Shown: positions 1 to 8,986 of the stretch, piece by piece
Layout of the letters: each line of letters begins with the position of its first letter
Numbering within the stretch: the stretch's first letter is position 1
Origin: Herbaspirillum sp. alder98
GTDB taxonomy: Bacteria; Pseudomonadota; Gammaproteobacteria; Burkholderiales; Burkholderiaceae_D
Assembly: GCF_020179755.1 (NCBI RefSeq)
Contig: NZ_JAIUCY010000001.1
Coordinates: forward strand, 620,001 to 684,000
Direction of reading: 5' to 3'
Length of the DNA stretch: 64,000 bases
Made by a program: the position numbers and the translations under genes
The notes under the pieces: model-generated
What the model saw: the letters and a program-made list of their open reading frames with translations, nothing else
The model's database searches: none
What the model was told of the DNA's origin: nothing

Positions 1-1316
1 CGGAAGACGAACTGCGTGAAGCGCTGCGACAGATCGGACGGATCGCCGAAATGCGCATCAACGACCTGCTGAGCCACCAGCCGGCGTTGGGCGCGCTGGT
101 CATGCAATGGGCCGAAGAGATCGGCGCACTGTCCGAGGATGAAGGCGCGCTGACCTGTACTTATCTGACCGAGCCGCATCGGCAGACCGCGCAGCGCCTG
201 GCGCAGTGGATGCGCGAGGCCGGCATGCAGGTGCAGATCGATGCGGTGGGCAATGTGGTCGGCCGCTACCTCTCGAACGATCCCCAGGCCAAGACCCTGA
301 TGACCGGCTCGCACTACGACACGGTGCGCAACGGCGGCAAGTACGACGGCCGCGAAGGCATCCTGATCCCGATCGCGCTGGTGAAGCATCTGAAGGAGCG
401 CGGCGAGACCCTGCCGTTCCATTTCGAGGTGATCGGCTTCTCGGAAGAAGAAGGGGTGCGCTTCAAGAGCACGTTTCTCGGTAGCAATGCCGTCATCGGC
501 CAATTCGACATGAACCTGCTCGACTTGCAGGACCGCGACGGCATCAGCATGCGCGAGGTGATCACCCAGGCCGGTCACGACGTCGCCGCGATCCCGCAGA
601 TCGCGCGCGATCCGGCCGACCTGCTGGGCTATGTCGAGGTGCATATCGAACAGGGCCCGGTGCTGCTGAACCGCGACCTGCCGGTGGGCATCGTCACCTC
701 CATCGCCGGCAGTTCGCGTTATCTGGTCGACCTCAAGGGCGTGGCCAGCCATGCCGGCACCACGCCGATGGACATGCGTCGCGACGCCGCCACAGCCGCC
801 GCCGAGATCATCCTGTATGTCGAACAGCGTTGCGCGCAGGACCAGCACGCCTCGCTGGTCGGCACGGTGGGCCAGTTGCAGGTGCCGCGCGGCTCGACCA
901 ACGTGATCCCCGGCGCCTGCCAGCTGTCGCTCGACATCCGCGCCGCGCGCGACGATATCCGCCAGGCAGCCGTGGCCGATGTGCTGGCGCGCATCACTGA
1001 AATCTGCGAGCGCCGCGGTGTCGAGGTCAAGCTGGAAGAGACCGTGTCGGCCCCGGCCGCGCCCTGCGCGCCGTGGCTCATGCAGCAACTGGCGGCGGCC
1101 ACCGGGCGTGCCGGCATTGCCCCGTTCGAACTGGCGTCCGGCGCCGGTCACGATGCCATGACGATTGCCCGCCTGACCGACGTCTGCATGCTGTTTACCC
1201 GCTGCGGCAACGGCGGCATCAGCCACAATCCGCTGGAAACCATGACCGCCGACGATGCCGAGGTGTCGGCGCAGATCCTGCTGGACTTCCTGCGCAGCTT
1301 CAAACCCAAGGCCTGA
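1..1316 (+). CDS. OHCU decarboxylase / allantoate amidohydrolase fusion (3' part)
   Basis: This is an M20-family zinc hydrolase of the allantoate amidohydrolase/N-carbamoylase group, which releases ammonia from allantoate in purine-ureide breakdown. Metal-site motifs are visible: GSHYDT, SEEEG, EVHIEQGP and SGAGHDAM near the C-terminus. The frame stays open to the left edge, reading from base 3. The residues before the first ATG (base 51), ELREALRQIGRIAEMRI, look like the C-terminal helix of 2-oxo-4-hydroxy-4-carboxy-5-ureidoimidazoline (OHCU) decarboxylase. I therefore read it as the 3' part of a two-domain fusion rather than a gene starting at 51. About 420 residues belong to the hydrolase, the normal size. 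The neighbours are purine genes. The amidohydrolase call is firm; the fusion is inferred from a short stretch because the N-terminal domain lies outside the window. Confidence 0.85.
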   Translation, partial: EDELREALRQIGRIAEMRINDLLSHQPALGALVMQWAEEIGALSEDEGALTCTYLTEPHRQTAQRLAQWMREAGMQVQIDAVGNVVGRYLSNDPQAKTLMTGSHYDTVRNGGKYDGREGILIPIALVKHLKERGETLPFHFEVIGFSEEEGVRFKSTFLGSNAVIGQFDMNLLDLQDRDGISMREVITQAGHDVAAIPQIARDPADLLGYVEVHIEQGPVLLNRDLPVGIVTSIAGSSRYLVDLKGVASHAGTTPMDMRRDAATAAAEIILYVEQRCAQDQHASLVGTVGQLQVPRGSTNVIPGACQLSLDIRAARDDIRQAAVADVLARITEICERRGVEVKLEETVSAPAAPCAPWLMQQLAAATGRAGIAPFELASGAGHDAMTIARLTDVCMLFTRCGNGGISHNPLETMTADDAEVSAQILLDFLRSFKPKA

Positions 1317-1440
1317 GCATGACGGGCGCAGCCACGCGCTGCGCCCTCGCCGCCCATTGCCACACCAACCATCGCCCTTTTTCGGTGCACAATACGTCCT
1401 GACCGAAAAACCCGCGCCCGTCGCCCTGCCCCCGCCGATC

Positions 1441-2766
1441 ATGAACCAGAACCACACGCCTCCAGCCACCCATGTCCTGGACCGCTTCTTCAAGCTTTCC
1501 GCCAACGGCACCACGGTGCGCACCGAACTGCTGGCCGGCCTCACCACCTTCCTGACGATGGCCTACATCATCTTCGTCAACCCGGCCATCCTGGGCGATG
1601 CCGGCATGCCGCGCGACGCCGTGTTCGTCGCCACCTGCCTGGCCGCAGCGGTGGGCACGCTGATCATGGGCCTGTACGCCAACTACCCTATCGGGCTGGC
1701 GCCGGGCATGGGACTCAACGCCTACTTCTCGTATGCCGTGGTCAAGGGCATGGGCTTCCCCTGGGAAGCCGCCCTGGGCGCGGTGTTCATCTCGGGCTGC
1801 CTGTTCCTGCTGGTGAGTGTGCTGCGCATCCGTGAAGTGATCATCAAGAGCATCCCGCGCTCGCTGCGCATGGCGATTCCGGCCGGGATCGGCCTGTTCC
1901 TGGCCATCATTTCACTCAAGAGCGCCGGCATCATCGCCGCCAACCCGGCCACCTTCGTGACACTGGGCGACCTGCACCAGCCCGCCGCGATCATGGCCGT
2001 GATCGGCTTCATGGTGATCGTCGCGCTCGACCACCTGAAGGTGCGCGGCGCGCTGCTGATCGGCATCCTGCTGGTGACGGTGCTGAGCTTCATCTTCGGC
2101 GGCAACCACTTCAGCGGCGTGTTCGCCGCCCCGCCTTCGCTGGCGCCCACCTTCCTGGCGCTCGACCTCAAGGGCGCGCTGTCGATGGGCTTGCTCAACG
2201 TGGTGCTGGTGTTCTTCCTGGTGGAACTGTTCGATGCCACCGGCACCTTGATGGGCGTGGCGCAACGCGCCGGCCTGATGAAGGATGGCCGCATGGATCG
2301 CCTCAACAAAGCGCTGCTGGCCGACAGCGGCGCCATCGCCGCCGGCGCCCTGCTGGGCACCTCCAGCACTACCGCCTATATCGAAAGCGCAGCGGGCGTG
2401 CAAGCCGGCGGACGTACCGGGCTGACCGCCGTGGCGATCGCCGTGCTGTTCCTGCTGTGCCTGTTCATCGCGCCCCTGGCGGGCGTGGTGCCGGCCTATG
2501 CCACCGCGCCGGCATTGTTCTTCGTGGCCTGCCTGATGGTGCGCGAGTTGATGGATATCGACTGGAACGACACCACCGAATGCATCCCGGCCGTCATCAC
2601 CGCCCTGGTGATGCCGTTCACCTACTCCATCGCCAATGGACTGGCGCTGGGGTTCATCAGTTATGCGGCGCTCAAGTTGCTGACCGGACGCGCGCGCGAT
2701 GTATCGGGTGTAATCTGGATCATCGCCGCCGTATTCCTGTTCAAGCTGGTCTGGCTGGGCGAATAA
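1441..2766 (+). CDS. NCS2-family purine permease (guanine/hypoxanthine type)
   Basis: A 441-residue membrane protein of the NCS2 group, PbuG/AzgA branch, which imports purine bases by proton symport. The first membrane segment contains TTFLTMAYIIFVNP, and YPIGLAPGMGLNAYFSY and a GTSSTTAYIESAAG motif follow; these are typical of AzgA-like proteins. About 12 to 14 hydrophobic segments cover the protein. The ATG at 1441 is preferred over upstream in-frame starts that would run into the previous gene and encode non-membrane sequence. It sits between the ureide-pathway fusion and the xanthine dehydrogenase genes, so it probably brings in guanine, hypoxanthine or xanthine for catabolism. The exact substrate cannot be read from sequence. 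Confidence 0.9.
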   Translation: MNQNHTPPATHVLDRFFKLSANGTTVRTELLAGLTTFLTMAYIIFVNPAILGDAGMPRDAVFVATCLAAAVGTLIMGLYANYPIGLAPGMGLNAYFSYAVVKGMGFPWEAALGAVFISGCLFLLVSVLRIREVIIKSIPRSLRMAIPAGIGLFLAIISLKSAGIIAANPATFVTLGDLHQPAAIMAVIGFMVIVALDHLKVRGALLIGILLVTVLSFIFGGNHFSGVFAAPPSLAPTFLALDLKGALSMGLLNVVLVFFLVELFDATGTLMGVAQRAGLMKDGRMDRLNKALLADSGAIAAGALLGTSSTTAYIESAAGVQAGGRTGLTAVAIAVLFLLCLFIAPLAGVVPAYATAPALFFVACLMVRELMDIDWNDTTECIPAVITALVMPFTYSIANGLALGFISYAALKLLTGRARDVSGVIWIIAAVFLFKLVWLGE

Positions 2767-2774
2767 CAGCCAGG

Positions 2775-2848
2775 GTCGGGATTGTTGCGGCCGGCGCGCC
2801 GACAATCCCGACACGCCAGTTGCTCCAGACAATCGACATTGTCGATTG
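2775..2848. promoter_or_regulatory. Two inverted repeats upstream of xdhA
   Basis: Right after the permease stop there is an inverted repeat with 11-bp arms (GTCGGGATTGT at 2775-2785 and ACAATCCCGAC at 2802-2812) around a GC-rich centre. A second, near-perfect palindrome CAATCGACATTGTCGATTG lies at 2830-2848 (9-bp arms, one central base). No T-run follows the first, so a classical terminator is doubtful. The second resembles a dimeric repressor site for the xdh operon. A further 10-bp palindrome, TTGTTAACAA, lies at 2893-2902, 20 bases before the xdhA start. Confidence 0.4.
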
Positions 2849-2922
2849 CAGGCCCCGGCATGTTTCTTGAATGTGGTCGAAGGCAGGAAATTTTGTTAAC
2901 AATCCCACTTAACCGCACCCAC

Positions 2923-4404
2923 ATGTCACAAGCCATCCGTTTCCACTACCGTGGCAAGACCCACCACGTGCAGGACCTGCCAGCCACCCGCACGGTGCTG
3001 CAGCACCTGCGCGAAGACTTGCACTGCACCGGCACCAAGGAAGGCTGCGCCGAGGGCGATTGCGGTGCATGCACGGTAGTGGTGGGCGAGCTGCTGGAAG
3101 ACGGCCGGCTCGACCTCAAGACCGTCAACGCCTGCATCCAGTTCTTGCCGACCCTCGACGGCCGTGCGCTGTTCACGGTGGAAGACCTGCGCCAGCCAGA
3201 TGGCTGCCTGCATCCGGTGCAACAGGCCATGGTCGAATGCCATGGCTCGCAGTGCGGCTTTTGCACGCCCGGTTTCGTCATGTCGCTATGGGGCTTGTAC
3301 CTGCGCCACGAAAGCGACGGCGTCGCCCCCACCCAACGCGAGATCGATGACGCGCTGTCGGGCAACCTGTGCCGTTGCACCGGGTATCGCCCGATCATCG
3401 ACGCGGCCCAGCGGATGGGCCAGTTGCCCAAGGTGGCTTTCGACCGGGCGCAGGTCAGCCAGGCGTTGGCTGCGCTGCGGCGCGACACGCCGCTGGCCTT
3501 CACCCATGAAAACCAGACCTTCCATGCGCCACGCACGCTCGAGCAATTGGCGCAGTTGCGCCATGCCCTGCCGCAAGCGCGCCTGTTGGCGGGTTCGACC
3601 GATGTCGGCCTGTGGGTGACCAAGCAGATGCGCGACCTGGGCGATCTCATCTATATCGGTCAGGTCGCGCCATTGCGCGAGGTGGGCGAACACGACGGCT
3701 GGCTCGAGATCGGCGCCGCCGTCACGCTCGAGCAAGCCTATGCGGCCGCTCATCGCCACTACCCCGAACAGTTATCCGAACTGTGGCAGCGCTTTGCCTC
3801 GCTGCCGGTGCGCAATGCCGGTACGCTGGGCGGCAATGTCGCCAACGGTTCGCCCATCGGCGACTCGATGCCCTGGCTGATCGCCCTGGGCGCGCAGGTC
3901 GTGCTGTACGGCGTCGGTGGCCAGCGCGTCATGCCGCTGGAAGATTTTTACCTCGACTACCAGAAGTCGGCGCTGCAGGCCGACGAGTTCGTGCAGGCGA
4001 TCCGGATTCCCCTGCCGCGTGCCGATGTGCGGTTCAGGACGTATAAATTATCCAAGCGCTTCGACCAGGACATCTCGGCCGTCTGCGCCGCCTTTGCCCT
4101 GACCATCGTCGACGACCAGGTGGTAGCGGCGCGCATCGCCTACGGCGGCATGGCCGCCACGCCCCGGCGCGCCAGCCGGGCCGAGGCCGAACTGGTTGGC
4201 CAGGCCTGGGACCAGGCCCGGGTGCGCGCAGCCATGGCGGCATTGGCGCAAGACTTCGCGCCGCTGTCGGACATGCGCGCCAGCGCCGGCTACCGCCTGC
4301 GCACGGCGCAGAACCTGCTGTACCGCTACTGGCTGGAAACCCGCACCGAGGCGCCGCTGGCGCCGCAGGACGTGCGGGCCTTCGCCGTCACGACAAGGGG
4401 TTGA
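2923..4404 (+). CDS. xdhA: Xanthine dehydrogenase small subunit (Fe-S and FAD)
   Basis: This subunit carries the electron-transfer cofactors of XdhAB, which oxidises hypoxanthine and xanthine to urate with NAD+. At 493 residues it has a plant-type [2Fe-2S] domain (Cys42, Cys47, Cys50, Cys71), a second helical [2Fe-2S] domain (Cys111, Cys114, Cys150, Cys152, in CGFC and CRC) and an FAD domain from about residue 190 with LLAGSTDVGL and NAGTLGGNVANGSPIGD. The ATG at 2923 is chosen because the sequence before it has no family character and the ferredoxin fold begins at once. It starts an xdhA-xdhB-xdhC-guaD run with overlapping or abutting ends. Palindromes lie in the 156-bp gap upstream. Confidence 0.96.
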   Translation: MSQAIRFHYRGKTHHVQDLPATRTVLQHLREDLHCTGTKEGCAEGDCGACTVVVGELLEDGRLDLKTVNACIQFLPTLDGRALFTVEDLRQPDGCLHPVQQAMVECHGSQCGFCTPGFVMSLWGLYLRHESDGVAPTQREIDDALSGNLCRCTGYRPIIDAAQRMGQLPKVAFDRAQVSQALAALRRDTPLAFTHENQTFHAPRTLEQLAQLRHALPQARLLAGSTDVGLWVTKQMRDLGDLIYIGQVAPLREVGEHDGWLEIGAAVTLEQAYAAAHRHYPEQLSELWQRFASLPVRNAGTLGGNVANGSPIGDSMPWLIALGAQVVLYGVGGQRVMPLEDFYLDYQKSALQADEFVQAIRIPLPRADVRFRTYKLSKRFDQDISAVCAAFALTIVDDQVVAARIAYGGMAATPRRASRAEAELVGQAWDQARVRAAMAALAQDFAPLSDMRASAGYRLRTAQNLLYRYWLETRTEAPLAPQDVRAFAVTTRG

Positions 4405-4421
4405 GCGCCATGGGAGAATCG

Positions 4422-6788
4422 ATGAAACAACAGTCCCTGATGCAGGCCCCCGCCGCGCCCGTCGATGGATGGGTGCAAGTCGGCAAGCCGCACCCGCACG
4501 AATCGGCCATGCTGCACGTGACCGGCGAAGCCACTTATACCGATGACATCGCCGAACTGCACGGCACCCTGCATGCCGCGCTCGGCCTGTCGCAGAAAGC
4601 GCATGCCCGGATCAGGGCAATCGACCTGTCCAAGGTCAGCGCCGCGCCGGGCGTGGTGGCGGTATACACCGCGCGCGACATCCCTGGCGAAAACCAGTGC
4701 GGGGCCATCCTGCACGACGAAGCGGTGCTGGCCGATGGCCTGGTCGAATACGTCGGCCAGCCGATCTTCATCGTGGTCGCCGACAGCCATGATCATGCAC
4801 GCCGCGCCGCTCGCCTGGCGCTGGTCGATTATGAAGAACTGCCCGCCATTTTGACCCCACGCGCCGCCCATGCCGCGCAATCGTATGTATTGCCGCCGAT
4901 GCAGCTGGCACGCGGCGACGCCGCCACCGCCTTCGCGCAGGCGCCGCATAAGCTGCGCGGCCAGCTCGATGTGGGCGGCCAGGAACAGTTCTACCTGGAA
5001 GGCCAGATCTCGTACGCCATTCCCAAGGAGGGCCGGGCGCTGCACGTCTATTGCTCGACCCAGCATCCCAGCGAGATGCAGCACCATATCGCCCAGGTGC
5101 TGCAACTGGCGTCGCACGACGTGCTGGTCGAATGCCGTCGCATGGGTGGCGGCTTCGGCGGCAAGGAATCGCAATCGGCCCTGTGGGCCTGTGCGGCGGC
5201 GGTCGCGTCCACGCTCCTGCGACGCCCGGTCAAGCTGCGCGCCGACCGCGACGACGACATGATGGTCACCGGCAAGCGTCATTGCTTCGCCTATGACTAC
5301 GAGATCGGCTACGACGACGAAGGCCGCATCCTGGCCGCCAAGGTGGTGATGATGCTGCGCGCCGGTTTCTCGGCCGACCTGTCGGGACCGGTGGCCACGC
5401 GCGCGGTGTGCCACTTCGACAATGCCTATTATTTGTCGGATGTCGACATCCGGGCCCTGTGCGGCAAGACCAATACCCAGTCCAACACGGCCTTCCGTGG
5501 CTTCGGCGGGCCGCAAGGCGCGCTGGCCATCGAATACGCCATCGACGACATCGCCCGCACGCTGGGACGCGATGCGCTGGCGGTGCGCCGGGTCAATTTC
5601 TATGATGCCAGCGACGCCACCGCCCCCCAGGCGCGCAACGTGACGCACTACGGGCAGAAGGTCGGCGACAACGTGATCCATGCGCTGGTCGACCAGTTGG
5701 AAGAAAGCAGCGACTACCAGCGTCGCCGTGTCGAGATTGCCGCCTTCAACGCCACTAGCGAGGTCTTGAAGAAAGGCCTGGCGCTGACGCCGGTGAAGTT
5801 CGGCATTTCATTCAACGTGCCGCACCTGAACCAGGCCGGTGCGCTGGTACACGTCTATACCGATGGCTCGGTGCTGGTGAACCACGGCGGCACCGAAATG
5901 GGCCAGGGCCTCAACACCAAGGTGGCGCAGGTGGTCGCCCATGCCCTGGGCATCCCGCTGCAACAGGTACGTTGCAGCGCCACCGATACCAGCAAGGTCG
6001 CCAACACCTCGGCCACGGCCGCCTCGACCGGCAGCGATCTCAACGGCCGTGCCGCCGAAGACGCAGCGCTGCAGATCCGCGCGCGACTGGCGCAGGTGGC
6101 CGCAGCCCGCCTTGGCGTGGCGCCCGAACAGCTGCGCTTTGCCGATGGCCGGGTCACGGCGGGCGAACAGTCGATCGGCTTTTCCGAACTGGTGATGCAG
6201 GCCTACCTGGCGCGGGTGCAGCTCTGGTCCGATGGTTTCTACGCCACCCCGACGGTGCATTGGGACAGCAAGACCATGACCGGGCATCCGTTCTTCTACT
6301 TTGCCTATGGCGCGGCGGTGTCGGAGGTCGTCATCGACACACTGACCGGCGAATTCAAGCTGCTGCGCGCCGACCTGCTCTACGATGCCGGTCGCAGCCT
6401 GAACCCGGCCATCGACATCGGCCAGGTCGAAGGCGGCTTCATCCAGGGCATGGGCTGGCTGACCACCGAAGAATTGTGGTGGAACCGGGACGGCAAGCTG
6501 ATGACGCATGCGCCCTCGACCTACAAGATTCCGGCCATCTCGGATTGTCCGGCCGATCTGCGCACGACCCTGTTCGACAACGCCAACGTGGCCGACACCA
6601 TCCATCGCTCCAAGGCCACCGGCGAGCCGCCGCTGCTGCTGCCGTTCTCGGTATTGTTCGCCATCCGCGACGCCATCTCGGCCGTGGGCGAACATCGCAT
6701 CAACCCGCCCCTGCGCGCACCGGCCACCAGCGAAGCCATCCTGGATGCGGTCGATGCCGTGCGCGCCGCCATGGAGCAAGCATCATGA
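4422..6788 (+). CDS. xdhB: Xanthine dehydrogenase molybdopterin subunit
   Basis: The catalytic subunit binds molybdenum cofactor and hydroxylates xanthine. About 788 residues. Family motifs in order: GGGFGGKES, FRGFGGPQGA, NHGGTEMGQGLNTK and KATGEPPLLLPFS; the Glu in GEPPL is the conserved catalytic base of the xanthine oxidase family. All expected cofactor motifs are intact. The start is chosen at 4422 because GGGAG lies 5 bases upstream. An ATG at 4410 also has a possible ribosome site (AAGGGG), and a TTG at 4401 would overlap the xdhA stop. Its stop overlaps the xdhC start (ATGA), which points to translational coupling. Confidence 0.95.
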   Translation: MKQQSLMQAPAAPVDGWVQVGKPHPHESAMLHVTGEATYTDDIAELHGTLHAALGLSQKAHARIRAIDLSKVSAAPGVVAVYTARDIPGENQCGAILHDEAVLADGLVEYVGQPIFIVVADSHDHARRAARLALVDYEELPAILTPRAAHAAQSYVLPPMQLARGDAATAFAQAPHKLRGQLDVGGQEQFYLEGQISYAIPKEGRALHVYCSTQHPSEMQHHIAQVLQLASHDVLVECRRMGGGFGGKESQSALWACAAAVASTLLRRPVKLRADRDDDMMVTGKRHCFAYDYEIGYDDEGRILAAKVVMMLRAGFSADLSGPVATRAVCHFDNAYYLSDVDIRALCGKTNTQSNTAFRGFGGPQGALAIEYAIDDIARTLGRDALAVRRVNFYDASDATAPQARNVTHYGQKVGDNVIHALVDQLEESSDYQRRRVEIAAFNATSEVLKKGLALTPVKFGISFNVPHLNQAGALVHVYTDGSVLVNHGGTEMGQGLNTKVAQVVAHALGIPLQQVRCSATDTSKVANTSATAASTGSDLNGRAAEDAALQIRARLAQVAAARLGVAPEQLRFADGRVTAGEQSIGFSELVMQAYLARVQLWSDGFYATPTVHWDSKTMTGHPFFYFAYGAAVSEVVIDTLTGEFKLLRADLLYDAGRSLNPAIDIGQVEGGFIQGMGWLTTEELWWNRDGKLMTHAPSTYKIPAISDCPADLRTTLFDNANVADTIHRSKATGEPPLLLPFSVLFAIRDAISAVGEHRINPPLRAPATSEAILDAVDAVRAAMEQAS

Positions 6789-7663
6789 CGACCTGGCTGG
6801 CGGCGCTGCAGCAACTGCATGCGCGCGCCGAGACGGCGGTACTGGTCTCGGTGGTCGCCACGCAGGGCTCGGCCCCGCGCGAGCGCGGCGCGCGCATGGT
6901 CTATTCGGCCCAGGAGCAATTCGACACCATCGGCGGCGGCCATCTCGAATGGCGCGCGGCCCAGATCGCGCGCGCCATGCTGCGCGACACACCCTCACCA
7001 TCGCCGACGCGGATGGAACGCATCGCCCTCGGCCCCAGCCTGGGACAATGCTGCGGCGGCGTGGTGATGCTTTCGTTCGAACTGGTCAACGCCCAATCCG
7101 GCCCGCAACTGGCGGCCTGGGAAGAGGCCGAGCATGCGCGCCAGCAGTCGCTGCCGCAAGTGGTCCTGTTCGGCGCCGGCCATGTGGGTGCGGCCATCGT
7201 GCGACTGTTGAGCACCCTGCCCTGCCGCGTGCTGTGGGTCGACGAGCGTGACGACATGTTTCCCGCCGACTTGCCGCCGCACATCACGATCGAAGCCACC
7301 GACGTTCCCAATGCGGCCGTCGACATGGCCGACAGCGGCGCCTACTATCTGGTCATGACGCACAGCCACTCGCTCGACCAGCAATTGAGCGAGCGCATCC
7401 TCAGGCGCGATGACATCGCCTGGTTCGGCCTCATCGGTTCACTTACCAAGCGCCGCCAGTTCGAACATCGCCTGCAGGAGCGTGGCGTCACGCCGGCACA
7501 ATTGAACCGCATCACCTGCCCGATCGGTATCGCCGGCATCGACGGCAAGGAGCCCGCCAGTATCGCCATCGCGGTGGCGGCGCAACTGATGCAACTGTGG
7601 GAGCACTCCCGCAACACAGAGCGGCAGCAGCGCATCGCGTGCCGCATCGAGGAAACCCCATGA
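6785..7663 (+). CDS. xdhC: Xanthine dehydrogenase accessory protein XdhC
   Basis: XdhC binds molybdenum cofactor, helps its sulfuration and hands it to XdhB; it is not part of the final enzyme. 292 residues. The N-terminal XdhC/CoxI domain has VATQGSAPRERGARM and TIGGGHLEW, and a Rossmann-type C-terminal half begins with VVLFGAGHVGAA near residue 125. The later FGLIGSLTKRRQFEHRL and CPIGIAGIDGKEPASIA segments are typical of the family. The start overlaps the xdhB stop and the stop overlaps the guaD start, both as ATGA, so the three are almost surely on one transcript. Confidence 0.95.
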   Translation: MTTWLAALQQLHARAETAVLVSVVATQGSAPRERGARMVYSAQEQFDTIGGGHLEWRAAQIARAMLRDTPSPSPTRMERIALGPSLGQCCGGVVMLSFELVNAQSGPQLAAWEEAEHARQQSLPQVVLFGAGHVGAAIVRLLSTLPCRVLWVDERDDMFPADLPPHITIEATDVPNAAVDMADSGAYYLVMTHSHSLDQQLSERILRRDDIAWFGLIGSLTKRRQFEHRLQERGVTPAQLNRITCPIGIAGIDGKEPASIAIAVAAQLMQLWEHSRNTERQQRIACRIEETP

Positions 7664-8961
7664 CTGCTTCCCTGCAAGCCTATCGCGCCAGCCTGCTGCA
7701 TTTTTCCGGCGATCCCGCCTTCGACCCGCACGCCACGCAGTGGCACAGCGACGGCTTGCTGGTGGTGGAAGACGGCCGCATTCGTGCCGCTGGAGACTAT
7801 CCGCAACTGGTCGCCACGCTGTCTGCCGAGGTAAAGGTGGAGGACCTGCGCGGCAAGATCATCGCGCCCGGCTTCATCGACACCCACGTGCATTATCCGC
7901 AGACCGACATCATCGGTTCTCCCGCGCCGGGCCTGCTGCCGTGGCTGAACAACTACACCTTCCCGGCCGAGCGCCGCTTCGAGAGCAGCGCGCACGGTGG
8001 CGAAGTGGCTGGGTTCTTCCTGGATGAACTGCTGCGCAACGGCACCACCAGCGCCGCCGTCTACTGCACGGTCCACCCGCAATCGGTGGATGCCTTCTTC
8101 GAACACAGCCATGCGCGCAACCTGCGCATGGTGGCTGGCAAGTGCCTGATGGACCGCAATGCGCCGGATTTCCTGTGCGACACCGCCGAGACCGGCGTGC
8201 GCGAAAGCCAGGACCTGATCGAACGCTGGCACGGCCGCGGACGCCAGAGCTACGCCATCACCGTGCGCTTCGCGCCCACCTCGACGCCGGAACAGATGAG
8301 ACTGGCGGGCGAACTGGCGGCGCAGTATCCGGATGTCTATATCCAGACCCACGTAGCCGAAAATACCGATGAGGTGCAATGGGTGAAGGAACTGTACCCG
8401 GATGCGCGTAGCTATCTCGACGTCTATGACGGCTATGGATTGATGCGCCAGCGCGCCCTGTATGCGCATTGCATCTGGCTCGACGATGCCGATCGCGCCC
8501 GCATGGCGGCCACGCAATCGGCGGCCACGCTGTGCCCGACCTCCAACCTGTTCCTGGGCAGCGGCCTGTTCGATTTTGCCCGCGCCGATGCGGCACGGGT
8601 GCCGCTGTCGCTGGCCACCGATGTCGGCGGCGGCACCAGTTTCTCGATGTTGCAGACGATGAACGAGTTATACAAGGTGGCGCGCATGGGCGGCACCTAC
8701 CTGCCGGCGCAGCGCATGTTCTACCTGGCCACGCTGGGCGGGGCGCGTGCGCTGCAACTGGAAGGCACGATCGGCAACTTTGCGGTGGGCTGCGAGGCCG
8801 ACTTCGTAGTGCTCGACCCCCGCGCCACGCCCTTGCTGGCACGCCGCAGCGCCACCACCGACAGCCTCGAGGAACAGTTGTTTGCGCTGGCGATCCTGGG
8901 CGACGACCGCACCATCGCCGCCACCTATTCGGCGGGGCGGCTGGTGCACAGTCGCGATTGA
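7660..8961 (+). CDS. guaD: Guanine deaminase
   Basis: Converts guanine to xanthine and ammonia, feeding the XdhAB reaction encoded just upstream. 433 residues, amidohydrolase superfamily. The zinc-site strand is GFIDTHVHYPQTDIIG. The signature LLPWLNNYTFPAERRF follows, then QTHVAENTDEV, LYAHCIWL and the late metal Asp in LATDVGGGTSFS. These match the GuaD family end to end and length is normal. The ATG at 7660 overlaps the xdhC stop by four bases; longer in-frame starts would run into xdhC. No terminator hairpin is visible between its stop and the convergent regulator gene 25 bp away. Confidence 0.95.
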   Translation: MTASLQAYRASLLHFSGDPAFDPHATQWHSDGLLVVEDGRIRAAGDYPQLVATLSAEVKVEDLRGKIIAPGFIDTHVHYPQTDIIGSPAPGLLPWLNNYTFPAERRFESSAHGGEVAGFFLDELLRNGTTSAAVYCTVHPQSVDAFFEHSHARNLRMVAGKCLMDRNAPDFLCDTAETGVRESQDLIERWHGRGRQSYAITVRFAPTSTPEQMRLAGELAAQYPDVYIQTHVAENTDEVQWVKELYPDARSYLDVYDGYGLMRQRALYAHCIWLDDADRARMAATQSAATLCPTSNLFLGSGLFDFARADAARVPLSLATDVGGGTSFSMLQTMNELYKVARMGGTYLPAQRMFYLATLGGARALQLEGTIGNFAVGCEADFVVLDPRATPLLARRSATTDSLEEQLFALAILGDDRTIAATYSAGRLVHSRD

Positions 8962-8986
8962 TTTACCGCAGCGTCCAACCGCCGCC

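Noticed and set aside
1324..1346. Perfect hairpin GGGCGCAGC/GCTGCGCCC after the first gene as a terminator
   Set aside because: No T-run follows, so it is not a standard intrinsic terminator; function unknown.
4326..5681. Minus-strand open frame opposite xdhB
   Set aside because: Mirror of the strongly conserved xdhB coding frame, His/Gly/Arg-rich and without family sequence.
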